DNA of 64,000 bases, taken from Candidatus Babeliales bacterium (GTDB lineage Bacteria; Babelota; Babeliae; Babelales; Chromulinivoraceae). The notes beneath the pieces were generated by a model. The model had not been told where the DNA came from and ran no database searches. It saw nothing but the letters and a program-made list of their open reading frames with translations. The position numbers and the translations under genes are program-made. Shown here piece by piece: positions 29,805 to 40,115 of the stretch (within the stretch, counting starts at the first letter, position 1; the number at the start of each line of letters is the position of its first letter). The stretch lies in contig JAGOSF010000002.1 of assembly GCA_018062405.1 (NCBI GenBank), positions 118,724 through 182,723 of the forward strand, in the 5' to 3' direction.

Positions 29805-32408
29805 ATGATAAGCGCTGCTACAAAAAAAAGAAAAGTTTACTTATTTTTATATCTGATTCTTTGTTGCTCATTAAAAGCACAGGGTACTGAAAATATAAAG
29901 TTATCTGATGACCAAGAGTCTGTCACCACAAACCCCCAAGATATGGAATCTATATCTGACGATGGGCAGGACGAACAAGATCTTATCCAAATAAAAACAT
30001 CTGATCTCTATTCTAAAGAATTTGTAGATCCTTTAGCTCGGTCAATATTACAGAAAAATCAAAAAACTATTCGTTATATTATAGTAAAAAACAACAAACT
30101 TGTCAGTCAAGAATCTATTTTGGTACGTGTTCCGTATAAATCAGGCGAACTATTTAAATCTAACTTATCATCACAGGCAATTAAAAACGTTTTCGCACTT
30201 GGCTATTTTAGACAAGTACAACTCTATGTTGATCTGCTCGAAAATGATGAAGTTGATCTTTGTATTATGGTAACAGAAAAACCCCGCGTCACTGACATTG
30301 TCATGAAAGGAGCAAAGGGAATTTCTGAAACTGATCTTAAAAAAGAAACTGGTTTAGATAAAATACAAACCATCGATGAAGAAGAACTTAAAAACTTTGA
30401 AGCTAAAATAAAAAAACAGTACGCAAAAAAGAATTATCATTTTGCTGATATAAAATCAAACCTTGAAGTTATTGACGATCAACATGCTATTGCACATTTT
30501 ACTATCAAAGAAAATCAAAAATCTTATGTGCGTCGAATTAGCTTTAAAAACAATAACGCAATTTCAACCAAACAGTTAAAACGAATTATCATCACCAAAG
30601 AAGTTTGGCCTTTAAGCATGATGGATCATTCTGGAACCTATCAACCAGAAATGATCGAAGCTGATCGAGCAATGTTAGAAGATGCATATAAATCTCACGG
30701 GTTTATTCACGCTGCAGTGACTCATGTTGATGTTAATTTTGACGAAAAAGCAAGTTGCTATGATATTACCTACACGATCAATGAAGGCGACATGTATTTT
30801 ATCAGAGAAGTTAATGTCGAAGGCAATGATATTTTATCAACTGAAGTCTTAAGAAGTCACATTCCTATCATGGAAGGTGAACGTTATTCTGTTGAAAAGC
30901 TACGCGCAACGATCGAAAGACTTCGTTTACTGTGGGGCGAATTTGGATTCATATTTGCCGATATTGAACCAACCATTAATGTTGACGAAGAAAAAAAACA
31001 AGTTGACGTCAGCTTCAGCTTCGATTTAAAAGATAAAGTATTCTTAAATCGAGTAACTATCAAAGGTAATAAAAAAGCTCGAGATAAAATTATTCGACGT
31101 CAAATTGTTTTAGAAGAAGGCGATTTGATTACAAATAAAAAAATGGATCAATCAAGAGATCAAGTTAAAATGATGGGTTATTTTGCTGAACCAGATGGCG
31201 TAAACTGGAAAATAACTCGTATTGATGATAATCATGCCGATCTTGATTTGATGCTGAAAGAAATTAAAACCGGCAAATTCAACTTCCAATTAAGTTATGG
31301 TGGTGCTGCTCAAAACTCAACGACTAACACTCGTGGACTTGTTGGATCTGTTATTGTAGCAGATACAAACTTATGGGGTTCTGGAATTGGTGTTCGAGCA
31401 CTTGGAGAAGTTGCAGAAAGACAACAATCAATCAACTTCGAGATCTTAAATCCTTGGCTTTTTGATAAACCAATCAGAGGTAGCTTAAACTCATACTTCC
31501 GCCGTTCTGAATATAGCGATGGATTAACTCATACAGAAAAACAACCACTTGAAACCGTTATGGGTGGATTTCTTGGAACTGGCTATGCTGTTAGATGGTT
31601 TGATGGAACAATGATTGAATCTCAACTCGGGTTTGAGACGATTGAATTTGCTCAACCTGTTACCGCTGCAAAACGACTTGCAAATAAAGATCAAGAAATT
31701 TATCAAATTATCCTTTCAAGAAATTTCCAATCTGGAGATCAATACTGGTGGAGAGTCGGCGTAGGACAAGATCGAAGAAATGGTATTGTATTTACAACAA
31801 ACGGTTATCAATGGAACTGGTATTCACAATTATCATTCCCTTTAACAATCGATGGATTTAATTTCTATAAAACAGAACTTGATGCTTCTTGGTACACACC
31901 ATTAATTGGTGATAATTCTTTAGTATTATGTTTACATAGCCACCTTGGATTCATTCAACCATTAAATCAAGGTAACGTTCCATGGAAATCATTGTTCCAC
32001 ATTGGTGGACCTTCAACTATTCGTGGTTATACCTACGGCCAAGTTGGACCAACATGGCAAGGTGACTCAATGGGTGCAACCAAAGCATTTAACGTCAACA
32101 TCGAATTTATAGTTCCGCTGACAGCAGATTTAACAACTCGAGCTGTTGTCTTCTACGATGGTGGTGCTGGTTGGGATATGCCATATAAAGCAGCTTTAGC
32201 AGCACAAGCTTATGTCATTGATCCAACACTTAACTTTTATAAAGTATTAAAAAATGACTCGTTCTTTTATCGTCATTCTGTTGGAGCTGGTATTCGTATG
32301 CTTAACCCAACACCAATACAAGTTGATTTTGGTATCAAGTTAAACCCAGCAAAAATGTTTAAAAACAGATTAACTGAACTCCACTTCAGCATGACACATG
32401 AATTTTAG
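29805..32408 (+). CDS. bamA: Outer-membrane protein assembly factor BamA
   Basis: The protein has 867 residues. A signal peptide (to about 26) and an acidic linker precede five POTRA domains (about 75-490), seen as repeated units such as FLNRVTIKGNKKARDKIIRRQI. The 16-strand barrel follows, with the conserved loop motif GGPSTIRGYTYG (VRGF-like) near 752 and a terminal Phe in HFSMTHEF. BamA folds and inserts outer-membrane barrels, so this proves an outer membrane. The start has AGGAG well placed. A terminator separates it from the ftsL-ftsI pair. Confidence 0.95.
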   Translation: MISAATKKRKVYLFLYLILCCSLKAQGTENIKLSDDQESVTTNPQDMESISDDGQDEQDLIQIKTSDLYSKEFVDPLARSILQKNQKTIRYIIVKNNKLVSQESILVRVPYKSGELFKSNLSSQAIKNVFALGYFRQVQLYVDLLENDEVDLCIMVTEKPRVTDIVMKGAKGISETDLKKETGLDKIQTIDEEELKNFEAKIKKQYAKKNYHFADIKSNLEVIDDQHAIAHFTIKENQKSYVRRISFKNNNAISTKQLKRIIITKEVWPLSMMDHSGTYQPEMIEADRAMLEDAYKSHGFIHAAVTHVDVNFDEKASCYDITYTINEGDMYFIREVNVEGNDILSTEVLRSHIPIMEGERYSVEKLRATIERLRLLWGEFGFIFADIEPTINVDEEKKQVDVSFSFDLKDKVFLNRVTIKGNKKARDKIIRRQIVLEEGDLITNKKMDQSRDQVKMMGYFAEPDGVNWKITRIDDNHADLDLMLKEIKTGKFNFQLSYGGAAQNSTTNTRGLVGSVIVADTNLWGSGIGVRALGEVAERQQSINFEILNPWLFDKPIRGSLNSYFRRSEYSDGLTHTEKQPLETVMGGFLGTGYAVRWFDGTMIESQLGFETIEFAQPVTAAKRLANKDQEIYQIILSRNFQSGDQYWWRVGVGQDRRNGIVFTTNGYQWNWYSQLSFPLTIDGFNFYKTELDASWYTPLIGDNSLVLCLHSHLGFIQPLNQGNVPWKSLFHIGGPSTIRGYTYGQVGPTWQGDSMGATKAFNVNIEFIVPLTADLTTRAVVFYDGGAGWDMPYKAALAAQAYVIDPTLNFYKVLKNDSFFYRHSVGAGIRMLNPTPIQVDFGIKLNPAKMFKNRLTELHFSMTHEF

Positions 32409-32431
32409 AAATGAATCAGTAGATTACCATA

Positions 32432-32469
32432 AAAATGTAAGCCCGAAAAAAGTAGGGCTTACATTTTAT
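32432..32469 (+). terminator. Intrinsic terminator after bamA
   Basis: AAAATGTAAGCCC pairs with GGGCTTACATTTT, followed by ATT. The T tract is part of the stem. Confidence 0.8.
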
Positions 32470-32483
32470 TAAAGGCTTTTTGT

Positions 32484-32771
32484 ATGAAAAAAATATCTGC
32501 AATCGTCCTCTTTTTTTGCTGCAATGCTATTTTAATTTTTTTTGAAGTTCATAAGCAAAGCAAATATCTTAAGCTATCCTACGAGATTCAAAAACTCCAA
32601 GCTCAAATCTGTGATCTCTCTCAACAAAAAACAGAACTAATTTACGAACTACACAATCTGCAACAACCTCATAACATTCAAGATGTTGCAGTCAAAAAAC
32701 TTATGATGAAAAATATAGAACTTAAAAAAATAAAAAACATTGATAAGGATTTCGATGAAGCTCATCAATAA
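32484..32771 (+). CDS. FtsL-like cell-division protein
   Basis: The protein has 95 residues with one N-terminal membrane helix (MKKISAIVLFFCCNAILIFF) and a heptad-rich helix (YLKLSYEIQKLQAQICDLSQ onward). This is the plan of FtsL, FtsB and DivIC. FtsL sequences are very divergent, so the call rests on topology and on the next gene, ftsI, which it overlaps by 17 bases. FtsL anchors the FtsQLB complex and activates FtsWI at the septum. Overlap suggests translational coupling. Confidence 0.65.
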   Translation: MKKISAIVLFFCCNAILIFFEVHKQSKYLKLSYEIQKLQAQICDLSQQKTELIYELHNLQQPHNIQDVAVKKLMMKNIELKKIKNIDKDFDEAHQ

Positions 32772-34398
32772 CCTTGAACACGCTCGCTCTTTTTTTATTT
32801 TCTCAATTTTACTTATTTTATACGGCATAGTTATCACCAATTTATATTTAATGCAAGTAAAGCAAGAAGAGTTTTTCAAAAATCTGGGTGAAAAACAGTA
32901 CAACATTAGCATCACGACCCTACCAGAACGAGCTTACATCTTTGATAGAAATGGGACTCCAGTCGCTTTAAATAAAGATAGCTTTGCAGCATTTATTTTA
33001 CCAAAGCAAGTTGTTGATCGAACAAAAATCATAGATTTTTTAACAGAACATTATCCAACAGCCGCAACTCGACTTGCAGAAAGCTGGGATAAAAACTTTT
33101 TCTTTATAGCAAGAAAATTAACTACAGAACAACAAGAAATTATTAATCGATCAGAACTTACCGATATTCATATTTTACAAGAACCAAGCCGTTTTTATCC
33201 CTACCAAAGCCTTGGCACAATCCTTGGGATCACCGATATTGACAATCATGGAATTATGGGATTAGAACAACAATACGATGAAAAATTACGAGGCTCACAA
33301 ACAACGCATACCTTAAAAAAAGATGCGCGTAGCAACCATTTTTATTTTGAAAAAGAACTGACAGTTCAAGGAACTGCAAGTGAACCAATTCATTTGACAA
33401 TCGATGCTGACTTACAGTTTAAAATTTCTCAAATTTTACAAAACACCGTCGAAGAACTCCAGGCAAAAGAAGGTGCTTTAATTATTATAAACCCAGAAAA
33501 TGGTGAAATTTCTGCGATGGCTTCTTACCCATCTTTTGATCCAAATCACACAGAGCACCTTAACATAGAAACAACAAAAAATCGCCCTGCCACACAAGCT
33601 TTTGAATCTGGATCTGTTATCAAAACATTTTCAGCTCTTGCAGCTTTAGACTTACAAGTTGTGACTCTTGATGAAATGATCAATTGCGAAAACACAAAAG
33701 AAACCAAAGTAGAAGGTATTCGCGTTCGAACAATACAACCTCATGGCACCATCAGCTTTAAAGAAGTTGTGCAATTTTCAAACAATATCGGTACCGTTAA
33801 AATTGCAAAACGAGTGAATGAAAAATTATATGATTACTATCGCATGCTTGGCTTTGGGCAAACAACAGGTCTTAATTTCCCTGGCGAACAAAAAGGCTTT
33901 GTGAATCCTCCAAAAAAATGGTCCGCTTACTCTATTATTTCACTTTCTTTTGGTTACGAAATCACAACGACTCTGGTTCAGCTTGCTCGAGCTTTAAGTA
34001 CCGTCTACAATGGTGGAAATTTAATATCCCCGACATTAATTAAATTATCTCAGCCTCATGATAAAAAACAACTTCCTCTCGCAGAAAAAACACGCATTGA
34101 CATTGATGCAATTTTACAAGGCTGTGTTCATGAAGGTTCTGGAAAACGAGCACATGTTGGTGGTTATAAAATCACCGGTAAAACAGGTACTGCAAACATT
34201 TTAGAAAATGGACAATATAACGAAGACAAACATTTAAACACCTTTATCGGCTACATTGAAAAAGGCGACTATAAACAAGTTATTGCCGTTTACATCAAAG
34301 AATCGAAAAAAGCTGCCTACTCATCGATGATCACAGCACCGTTATTTAAAAAAGCTGCTGAAGCATTATTGATTCACGATCATATTATTGCTGGATAA
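32755..34398 (+). CDS. ftsI: Penicillin-binding protein, FtsI (PBP3) type
   Basis: The protein has 547 residues from the ATG at 32755, which has AAGGAT 4 bases before it; an upstream in-frame ATG at 32740 lacks this. One membrane helix is followed by the dimerisation domain (RAYIFDRNGTPVA) and the transpeptidase domain. Its three motifs are intact: SVIK with nucleophile Ser287, SNN at about 342-344, and KTGT at about 476. It cross-links septal peptidoglycan. No C-terminal PASTA domains are seen. Together with alr this shows that a peptidoglycan cell wall is made. Confidence 0.92.
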   Translation: MKLINNLEHARSFFIFSILLILYGIVITNLYLMQVKQEEFFKNLGEKQYNISITTLPERAYIFDRNGTPVALNKDSFAAFILPKQVVDRTKIIDFLTEHYPTAATRLAESWDKNFFFIARKLTTEQQEIINRSELTDIHILQEPSRFYPYQSLGTILGITDIDNHGIMGLEQQYDEKLRGSQTTHTLKKDARSNHFYFEKELTVQGTASEPIHLTIDADLQFKISQILQNTVEELQAKEGALIIINPENGEISAMASYPSFDPNHTEHLNIETTKNRPATQAFESGSVIKTFSALAALDLQVVTLDEMINCENTKETKVEGIRVRTIQPHGTISFKEVVQFSNNIGTVKIAKRVNEKLYDYYRMLGFGQTTGLNFPGEQKGFVNPPKKWSAYSIISLSFGYEITTTLVQLARALSTVYNGGNLISPTLIKLSQPHDKKQLPLAEKTRIDIDAILQGCVHEGSGKRAHVGGYKITGKTGTANILENGQYNEDKHLNTFIGYIEKGDYKQVIAVYIKESKKAAYSSMITAPLFKKAAEALLIHDHIIAG

Positions 34399-34420
34399 GA
34401 AAACTACACACTAAATTTTT

Positions 34421-36199
34421 TTAAACCTTTCTACAAACTTTAGCTTTGACGCAATCATAAACAATCTCTTGCTGATATCGTTTATTTTCGATATAGGCAT
34501 CAAAAGTTAAATTTTCCATTGGTGATGAGTCGTTTTGATAATCAATGGAAAGTTCCACAAAATTTTCAATATCAGCCATCAACTTAATTTGATCTTCATC
34601 AAGCATCATGACCTCTGAAATTTTTTGATCATTCCATAAAAATAAATAATGAATTTTGCCAACGATTGCATAGATCAAAGTATCAGATCGTTTGCTCAAA
34701 AATTTTGGCATTAAACTTGCTTGACCAAGAATGAGAACATGAGAAAATGTTTCTATTTTTTTATCTTCAAGCACATCGTTATAACATACTAACTTTTTTA
34801 TCATAAAATTTTTATACGCTTGCATATCTTGCAATGATAAAAACCCTTGTGAAATTAATAACGACAAAGAAACTTGCGGAGCAAAAAGTTCTCCAATTTC
34901 ATGGCTGACGATTCCTGGCAACATAGAAACTATCGGCACAGCTCGGTCTATTTTTATTTTTTTAATTTTTTTTGTATACAATAATAATGGCTTATTTGAT
35001 GAAACTATTGAATGGGGAACCGTCACTTGTTGTACTAATTTAAAAATAAGCCCATTTTTAACTGGCGTAAAAACAAGACCGCCGGCTTTACGAATCAATG
35101 GGAAGTTTTCAACTTTTTGCACATGACACTGCATCAGATCGCATGCAAAAAATCGAGAAACAAACTGAATGAGATACAAATCAAAAAAGCCCTTCCAAGC
35201 ACGTTTAAAAAATGATTGATAATCTTGCATTGCATAGGGTAACAACCCTGTATTTTTTGTAACATCACCAACTTCTAATTTAAACTGATCATCATACGGT
35301 GGTAGTTTTACACCTTCAAATAAACCAAATCCAAAAATTGGGGCATCAGTCAATGCTGTGACTATAACTGGATAATGTAATGACAGATGTGCATAGGGCT
35401 CGATGGTGTGAACACCCCCACCATAACAAGATGCATAAACCAATAATTTTAATGACATTTTTTCGTGAAAATAAACTAACAGATCTTTGAACTCTTCGAT
35501 TTTTAAACCAGAAATATTGGCATCCTGCTTTGCACTTTTTGGATGGCCATGACCAGTGCAATATATAACAAAACGATCTTGAGTCTGTGGTAATAATTTT
35601 TGCAACGATTGAACAACCTGACTTTTTTTATCCGTATGTTTTAAAAAATCATCGAGATTTTTAACCTCAAATTTTTCTTCAACGGAATAGCCCAACTCAA
35701 CAGGAACAAATAAAAGCATCCCCGTGTGAGGATTATAGACACGCCACTCATTCATATTAAAATTAAAGGTGTAACATAAAAAATCAAATCGCAGCTGATT
35801 TAAAACGTCCTGAGAAAGTTCTGCTAATTTTGGATAGTTTTCAAAAAACCAAGCATGTGATAACTTTTGATTTGCAACAATTATGTTATATCCCATTTTT
35901 TTCAGCTCTTGATTTGTTGCCTGGAACATGGCAAAAATAGTTGAAGCTAACGATGAACTATCCTGCAAATCTTTTTCAAAATTTTTTTTGCGATCAATAA
36001 TATTTTTCCATAATCCGATAGACATTAAAACAGCGCTAGATTTTTGCTGTAACGCAGTTACTGACTGATGCGTCATATTAACTTCTTCTGTTTTTGCTGT
36101 CTCTTGCTGTAAACTATCAATAATAATTACAAGATTGCAGTCACGGCTCATTAAACTCAAACTAAAAAACAAAATTATAGATCGCATGATTTTTTGCAT
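34421..36199 (-). CDS. Exported protein with a possible clan CD (caspase-like) protease core
   Basis: The protein has 592 residues from the ATG at 36199, chosen because GGGGGC lies just before it; an ATG four codons upstream has no such site. The signal peptide is MQKIMRSIILFFSLSLMS. At about 210-265 a strand ends in IYCTGHGHP (His217 or His219), and a strand about 40 residues later ends in LLVYASCYGGG (Cys258). This His-Gly then Ala-Ser-Cys order is the active-site pattern of clan CD peptidases (caspases, gingipain, clostripain, CHAT). The remaining 330 residues match nothing I know. Function is inferred from the two motifs alone. Confidence 0.5.
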   Translation of the reverse strand: MQKIMRSIILFFSLSLMSRDCNLVIIIDSLQQETAKTEEVNMTHQSVTALQQKSSAVLMSIGLWKNIIDRKKNFEKDLQDSSSLASTIFAMFQATNQELKKMGYNIIVANQKLSHAWFFENYPKLAELSQDVLNQLRFDFLCYTFNFNMNEWRVYNPHTGMLLFVPVELGYSVEEKFEVKNLDDFLKHTDKKSQVVQSLQKLLPQTQDRFVIYCTGHGHPKSAKQDANISGLKIEEFKDLLVYFHEKMSLKLLVYASCYGGGVHTIEPYAHLSLHYPVIVTALTDAPIFGFGLFEGVKLPPYDDQFKLEVGDVTKNTGLLPYAMQDYQSFFKRAWKGFFDLYLIQFVSRFFACDLMQCHVQKVENFPLIRKAGGLVFTPVKNGLIFKLVQQVTVPHSIVSSNKPLLLYTKKIKKIKIDRAVPIVSMLPGIVSHEIGELFAPQVSLSLLISQGFLSLQDMQAYKNFMIKKLVCYNDVLEDKKIETFSHVLILGQASLMPKFLSKRSDTLIYAIVGKIHYLFLWNDQKISEVMMLDEDQIKLMADIENFVELSIDYQNDSSPMENLTFDAYIENKRYQQEIVYDCVKAKVCRKV

Positions 36200-36282
36200 G
36201 ACTGCCCCCATTTTTTATGTAGATCGATTGCTCACCCCCTGCAAAATTCTACTAAAAGCTGATAGTCAAAATCAATACAATG

Positions 36283-36316
36283 AAAAAGGGCCAGAAACCA
36301 TTGCGATTTCCAGCCC
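36283..36316 (-). terminator. Terminator downstream of the first FtsH-like gene
   Basis: On the minus strand GGGCTGGAAA pairs with TTTCTGGCCC (two G-T pairs), followed by TTTTTC. It separates the FtsH-like gene at 36352 from the gene at 34421. Confidence 0.75.
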
Positions 36317-36351
36317 AACTTGATACCACTAAAAATATATCCTAAATATAC

Positions 36352-37989
36352 TTATGCAAATTTCGTCGTTGGAATTGTAACATGAACTAATCTATAAATT
36401 TCATCACCAAGAACCGTGCCTTTTTTCATGAGCAATCGAGCTATTTTTTCTATATCACCTTTATGCTTTGCAACGATTTTCTGAGCAACAACCAAACATT
36501 CATCGACAATTTTTTGTACTTCACGATGAATTTCAGTTGCGATAGTGTCTGGTAAATGGCGATCAATTTCATCATATGAAATATAACTTAATTTTTCAGA
36601 CATCCCATATCGAACAACCATATCATAGGCAATTGACCGAGCTTTTGCTAAATCACTTGATGGGCCAGATGATTTACTATATCCAAATTCTTGCTCTGCA
36701 AGACTTCCACACAAAGCTACAATAATTTTTGCTCTCATATCTTCTTCGACATACTGATGAGATTCATGCAGGGTTACCGCCCAGACAACGCCAAGCGTAT
36801 GCGACCTTGGAACGATCGAAGCTTTATGCACAGCAAATCGTTTATTATCGGAAAATAAATATCCTGCCGCATGGCCAGCTTCATGAATTGCTGTTATCCA
36901 TCGATCATCTTCATTCAATTCCATACCTTGAATTTCTCGTCCCAAAGTAATATGATCATACGCCAATTCGATATCATCAATTGAAATATATCCCTTGCCA
37001 GCTTGAACAGCTATAATTGCAGATTCATTAATTAATTGAGCTAACTGCGCGCCAGAAAAACCCGAAGTAACACGAGCAATACGAAGAATATCGATACCGA
37101 CTGCATGATTTACTTTTCTCAGCGCATTGGTTAACAGCTCAACCCTATCTTTGATTTCAGGATTTTTAACATCAACTTTACGATCAAACCTACCAGGTCG
37201 AACAATTGCTGGGTCAAGCACTTCAACTCGATTTGTTGCAGCAATTACAATAATTGGATTTTCATCTTTGACTAATCCATCCATCGATTGTAAAAGTTGT
37301 CCAACTGTCTGATTAGAATCACGGTCTCCAACTCCGCCACCACTCGATCTTTTTTGAGCTACTGCATCGATTTCATCAATAAAAATAAGACATGCGCCAT
37401 ATTTTTGAGCTAAAAGCCGAGCTTCTTGAAATAATAAGCGAACCCTAAAAGCTCCAATCCCAATATACATTTCTGCAAAAGAAGATCCACTGACACTGAT
37501 AAATGGGCAATTCACTTCACCTGCAATCGCACTTGCCATGAGAGTTTTTCCATTTCCAGGCAAACCATTCATTAAAATACCTTTTGGAATTTTTGCACCA
37601 ATCCTCGTAAAAGCTTGTGGATTTTTTAAATAAGAAAGAATGTCTTGAATATCTGCTTTAGCGCCAGCATTACCAGCAACATCTTTTAAAGTTGTTTTTA
37701 TAGCACCTGGTAAATAAACGGTCATAAAATTTTTTGCCGCTTTATCGTTATCTTCAGCTCCATGTTCTTTAACTGAACCAGCATTCTGTTCTAGATTATT
37801 ATGTAAATATCCATATAAAAAACCACATGCTGCCAAAGTAGTCAAATTAGTCACAGTTCCAATCGTAACGCTTTTTAGAAGATCTTCTCCAAATTGTCGA
37901 GTGAAAACATCTGCTTTCACCTGCTGATGATGCATAATGAGCATTCCAAAAAGAAAAACCCAAGCAATCTTTGTTCTTAAGAATTTCAT
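36352..37989 (-). CDS. FtsH-like AAA-M41 protease, divergent copy
   Basis: The protein has 545 residues. An N-terminal signal-like helix ends in HHQQVKA and a second hydrophobic segment lies at about 43-62; the large periplasmic domain of normal FtsH is reduced to about 20 residues. The AAA domain has Walker A GLPGNGKT, Walker B IFIDEIDA and RPGRFDR. The pore loop reads MYIG in place of the usual MFVG. The peptidase has HEAGH (His369, Glu370, His373) and third ligand Asp446. It should be an ATP-driven membrane protease. A second copy at 38179 is closer to standard FtsH. Confidence 0.85.
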   Translation of the reverse strand: MKFLRTKIAWVFLFGMLIMHHQQVKADVFTRQFGEDLLKSVTIGTVTNLTTLAACGFLYGYLHNNLEQNAGSVKEHGAEDNDKAAKNFMTVYLPGAIKTTLKDVAGNAGAKADIQDILSYLKNPQAFTRIGAKIPKGILMNGLPGNGKTLMASAIAGEVNCPFISVSGSSFAEMYIGIGAFRVRLLFQEARLLAQKYGACLIFIDEIDAVAQKRSSGGGVGDRDSNQTVGQLLQSMDGLVKDENPIIVIAATNRVEVLDPAIVRPGRFDRKVDVKNPEIKDRVELLTNALRKVNHAVGIDILRIARVTSGFSGAQLAQLINESAIIAVQAGKGYISIDDIELAYDHITLGREIQGMELNEDDRWITAIHEAGHAAGYLFSDNKRFAVHKASIVPRSHTLGVVWAVTLHESHQYVEEDMRAKIIVALCGSLAEQEFGYSKSSGPSSDLAKARSIAYDMVVRYGMSEKLSYISYDEIDRHLPDTIATEIHREVQKIVDECLVVAQKIVAKHKGDIEKIARLLMKKGTVLGDEIYRLVHVTIPTTKFA

Positions 37990-38108
37990 AAAAGGATCCT
38001 TTTTTTATCCAAAAAATCTAACTATCTACCTTCTTAAGGTACTATAAAATGCAAGAATAGTAAAAAGGAGCAGGCTTAATTATTTCAATAAGAAAACATT
38101 GGGGCGAT

Positions 38109-38142
38109 CAAAAAAATGGGTTGCTCGGTAAAAAGCAACCCA
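38109..38142 (-). terminator. Terminator between the two FtsH-like genes
   Basis: On the minus strand TGGGTTGCT pairs with AGCAACCCA and seven T residues follow. The two protease genes are therefore separate transcription units. Confidence 0.88.
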
Positions 38143-38178
38143 ATAAAAAATTCTCAACTTCCAAAGCAAACGTACAAC

Positions 38179-39885
38179 TCACGACTGTTTTGATAATCCA
38201 TAATCGATGCGTGGCTCTTCAACGCCACACATTTTATAGACAGCATTACCAAAGACCGTTCCTTCATCCATCAACATGGTTGCAAGCTTTTCGATTTCAA
38301 CACGATGCTCTTTGACCATCTGTTCAGAAACTGCGTAACATTCATCAATAATTTTTTGAACTTCTGCATGAATTTTTGTTGCAACATCATTTGGTAAATT
38401 ATGATCAATCTCAGAATAACTCATATATCGCAGCTCTTCTGACATCCCATAACGCGTCACCATATTGTAAGCAATGTCACGAGCTCTCTTGAGATCGCCA
38501 GAAAGCCCAACCATTTTGCCAAAACCAAACTCTTGCTCTGCAAGGCCTCCTGCCAAACACACAACAATGTGAGCCTTCATCTCAACCTCTTTTGAACTAT
38601 ATTTTTCTCGCAACGGTAGCCAGTAAGAAGTTCCAAGCGTCCCGCCACGAGGCGTAATGGTTACTTTATACAAAGGCTCTGCATATTGAGAAAACACACG
38701 AACAATAGAATGACCAGCTTCATGAATTGCAGTTTCCCACATATCTAAATCAATAACATCCATGCCTTTTGTTTCTCGACCAAGCGTAATATTATCATAA
38801 GCCTGATCGATATATTTCATCGTTACGCACGACGCTTTATCATTGACAGCCAAAATAGCAGCTTCATTGACTAAATTTGCAAGCTCTGCTCCAGAAAAGC
38901 CCATGGTCGCACGAGCTATTAAAGGAACATCAATCTGATCAGATGTTTTTACATTTTTTAAATGAACTTTTAAAATATCAATACGATCTTTTAAGAAAGG
39001 TTTACCAACTTCAACAATTCTATCAAAACGACCTGGACGTATAACAGCCGGGTCTAAAACTTCTGCGCGATTCGTTGCTGCAAAAATAATAATTGGATAT
39101 TTTTGCATATCAAAACCATCCATCAATGTCAGTAACTGAGCTAATGTTTGAGATTGCTCATCACCACCACCAAAACTGACTGAAGAACGTTTTCTACCAA
39201 TAGCGTCAAACTCATCAATAAATAAAATACATGGTGCAAGTTCTTTTGCTTTTGCAAAAAGATCACGAATTCGAGCTGCACCAGCACCAACAAACATTTC
39301 TATAAATTCAGAAGCGCAGACACTGATAAATGGACATTCAACTTCACCAGCAATAGCTTTTGCAAGTAACGTTTTTCCGTTGCCTGGAGGACCTTCGAAC
39401 AAAACCCCTTTTGGAATTTTTGCACCCATCTCAATAAATGCTTTTGGATTTTTTAAGAAATTCATGATATCAAGCACATCTAATTTTGCAGCTTCAAGGC
39501 CTGCAACATCAGATAATTTAGTTTTAATATCGCCTGGTTTATAGATTCGAGCTTTTGATTTTGTAAAATCAGACATGCCATTGTCTTTACCCATCTCGTC
39601 TTTTTTACCATCTTTGCCCTGTGCCAATTTATTAAGATAATCGCTAGCTGGAGTTATCCAATATTTTTTGAGCATATAACCACCGGTACAAAAAATTCCT
39701 GCAAATACTGCCGCACCTGTATAATATGCATATGAAGGATTATTGAAAACATAATGTCCCAATCCTTGTGCATCTTCATCATCAACCCATAAATTACCAA
39801 GCCAGATTCCCCACGCATCAATTTGCTGAAATGAAAATAAAGAGAGACAAAAAAGCAAGGCTACTTTTTTAAATTTTAAACGCAT
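38179..39885 (-). CDS. ftsH: FtsH-like AAA-M41 protease
   Basis: The protein has 568 residues. Order: signal-like first helix (to about 24), a short exported loop of about 25 residues, a second membrane helix (about 52-70), and the AAA domain with Walker A GPPGNGKTLLAKA, pore loop MFVG, Walker B ILFIDEFDAIG and RPGRFDR. The M41 domain follows with HEAGH (His388, Glu389, His392) and Asp464. The sequence after the second helix matches classic FtsH closely. The periplasmic loop is much shorter than the roughly 70 residues usual in E. coli. Whether this is the housekeeping FtsH or an extra copy cannot be told from this window. Confidence 0.88.
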   Translation of the reverse strand: MRLKFKKVALLFCLSLFSFQQIDAWGIWLGNLWVDDEDAQGLGHYVFNNPSYAYYTGAAVFAGIFCTGGYMLKKYWITPASDYLNKLAQGKDGKKDEMGKDNGMSDFTKSKARIYKPGDIKTKLSDVAGLEAAKLDVLDIMNFLKNPKAFIEMGAKIPKGVLFEGPPGNGKTLLAKAIAGEVECPFISVCASEFIEMFVGAGAARIRDLFAKAKELAPCILFIDEFDAIGRKRSSVSFGGGDEQSQTLAQLLTLMDGFDMQKYPIIIFAATNRAEVLDPAVIRPGRFDRIVEVGKPFLKDRIDILKVHLKNVKTSDQIDVPLIARATMGFSGAELANLVNEAAILAVNDKASCVTMKYIDQAYDNITLGRETKGMDVIDLDMWETAIHEAGHSIVRVFSQYAEPLYKVTITPRGGTLGTSYWLPLREKYSSKEVEMKAHIVVCLAGGLAEQEFGFGKMVGLSGDLKRARDIAYNMVTRYGMSEELRYMSYSEIDHNLPNDVATKIHAEVQKIIDECYAVSEQMVKEHRVEIEKLATMLMDEGTVFGNAVYKMCGVEEPRIDYGLSKQS

Positions 39886-40115
39886 ACATATCCTTTTTTG
39901 ATCTTGATAAAACTGCTTATTAAACCCAAATTAATACAAATTTTTCTTCATGACAATCGAAATATTACCCAAAGCAATATTTACAAAACAAGAAAAATAA
40001 TAAATAGAGTCCAGAACAAACTTATAATTTTTTATAAATTTGATATAGACTGTTTATCGAACTAACTCATAGAGCAATAAAAAACAATCAAAGCCGAGAA
40101 TGTAAGGACCTGTAG

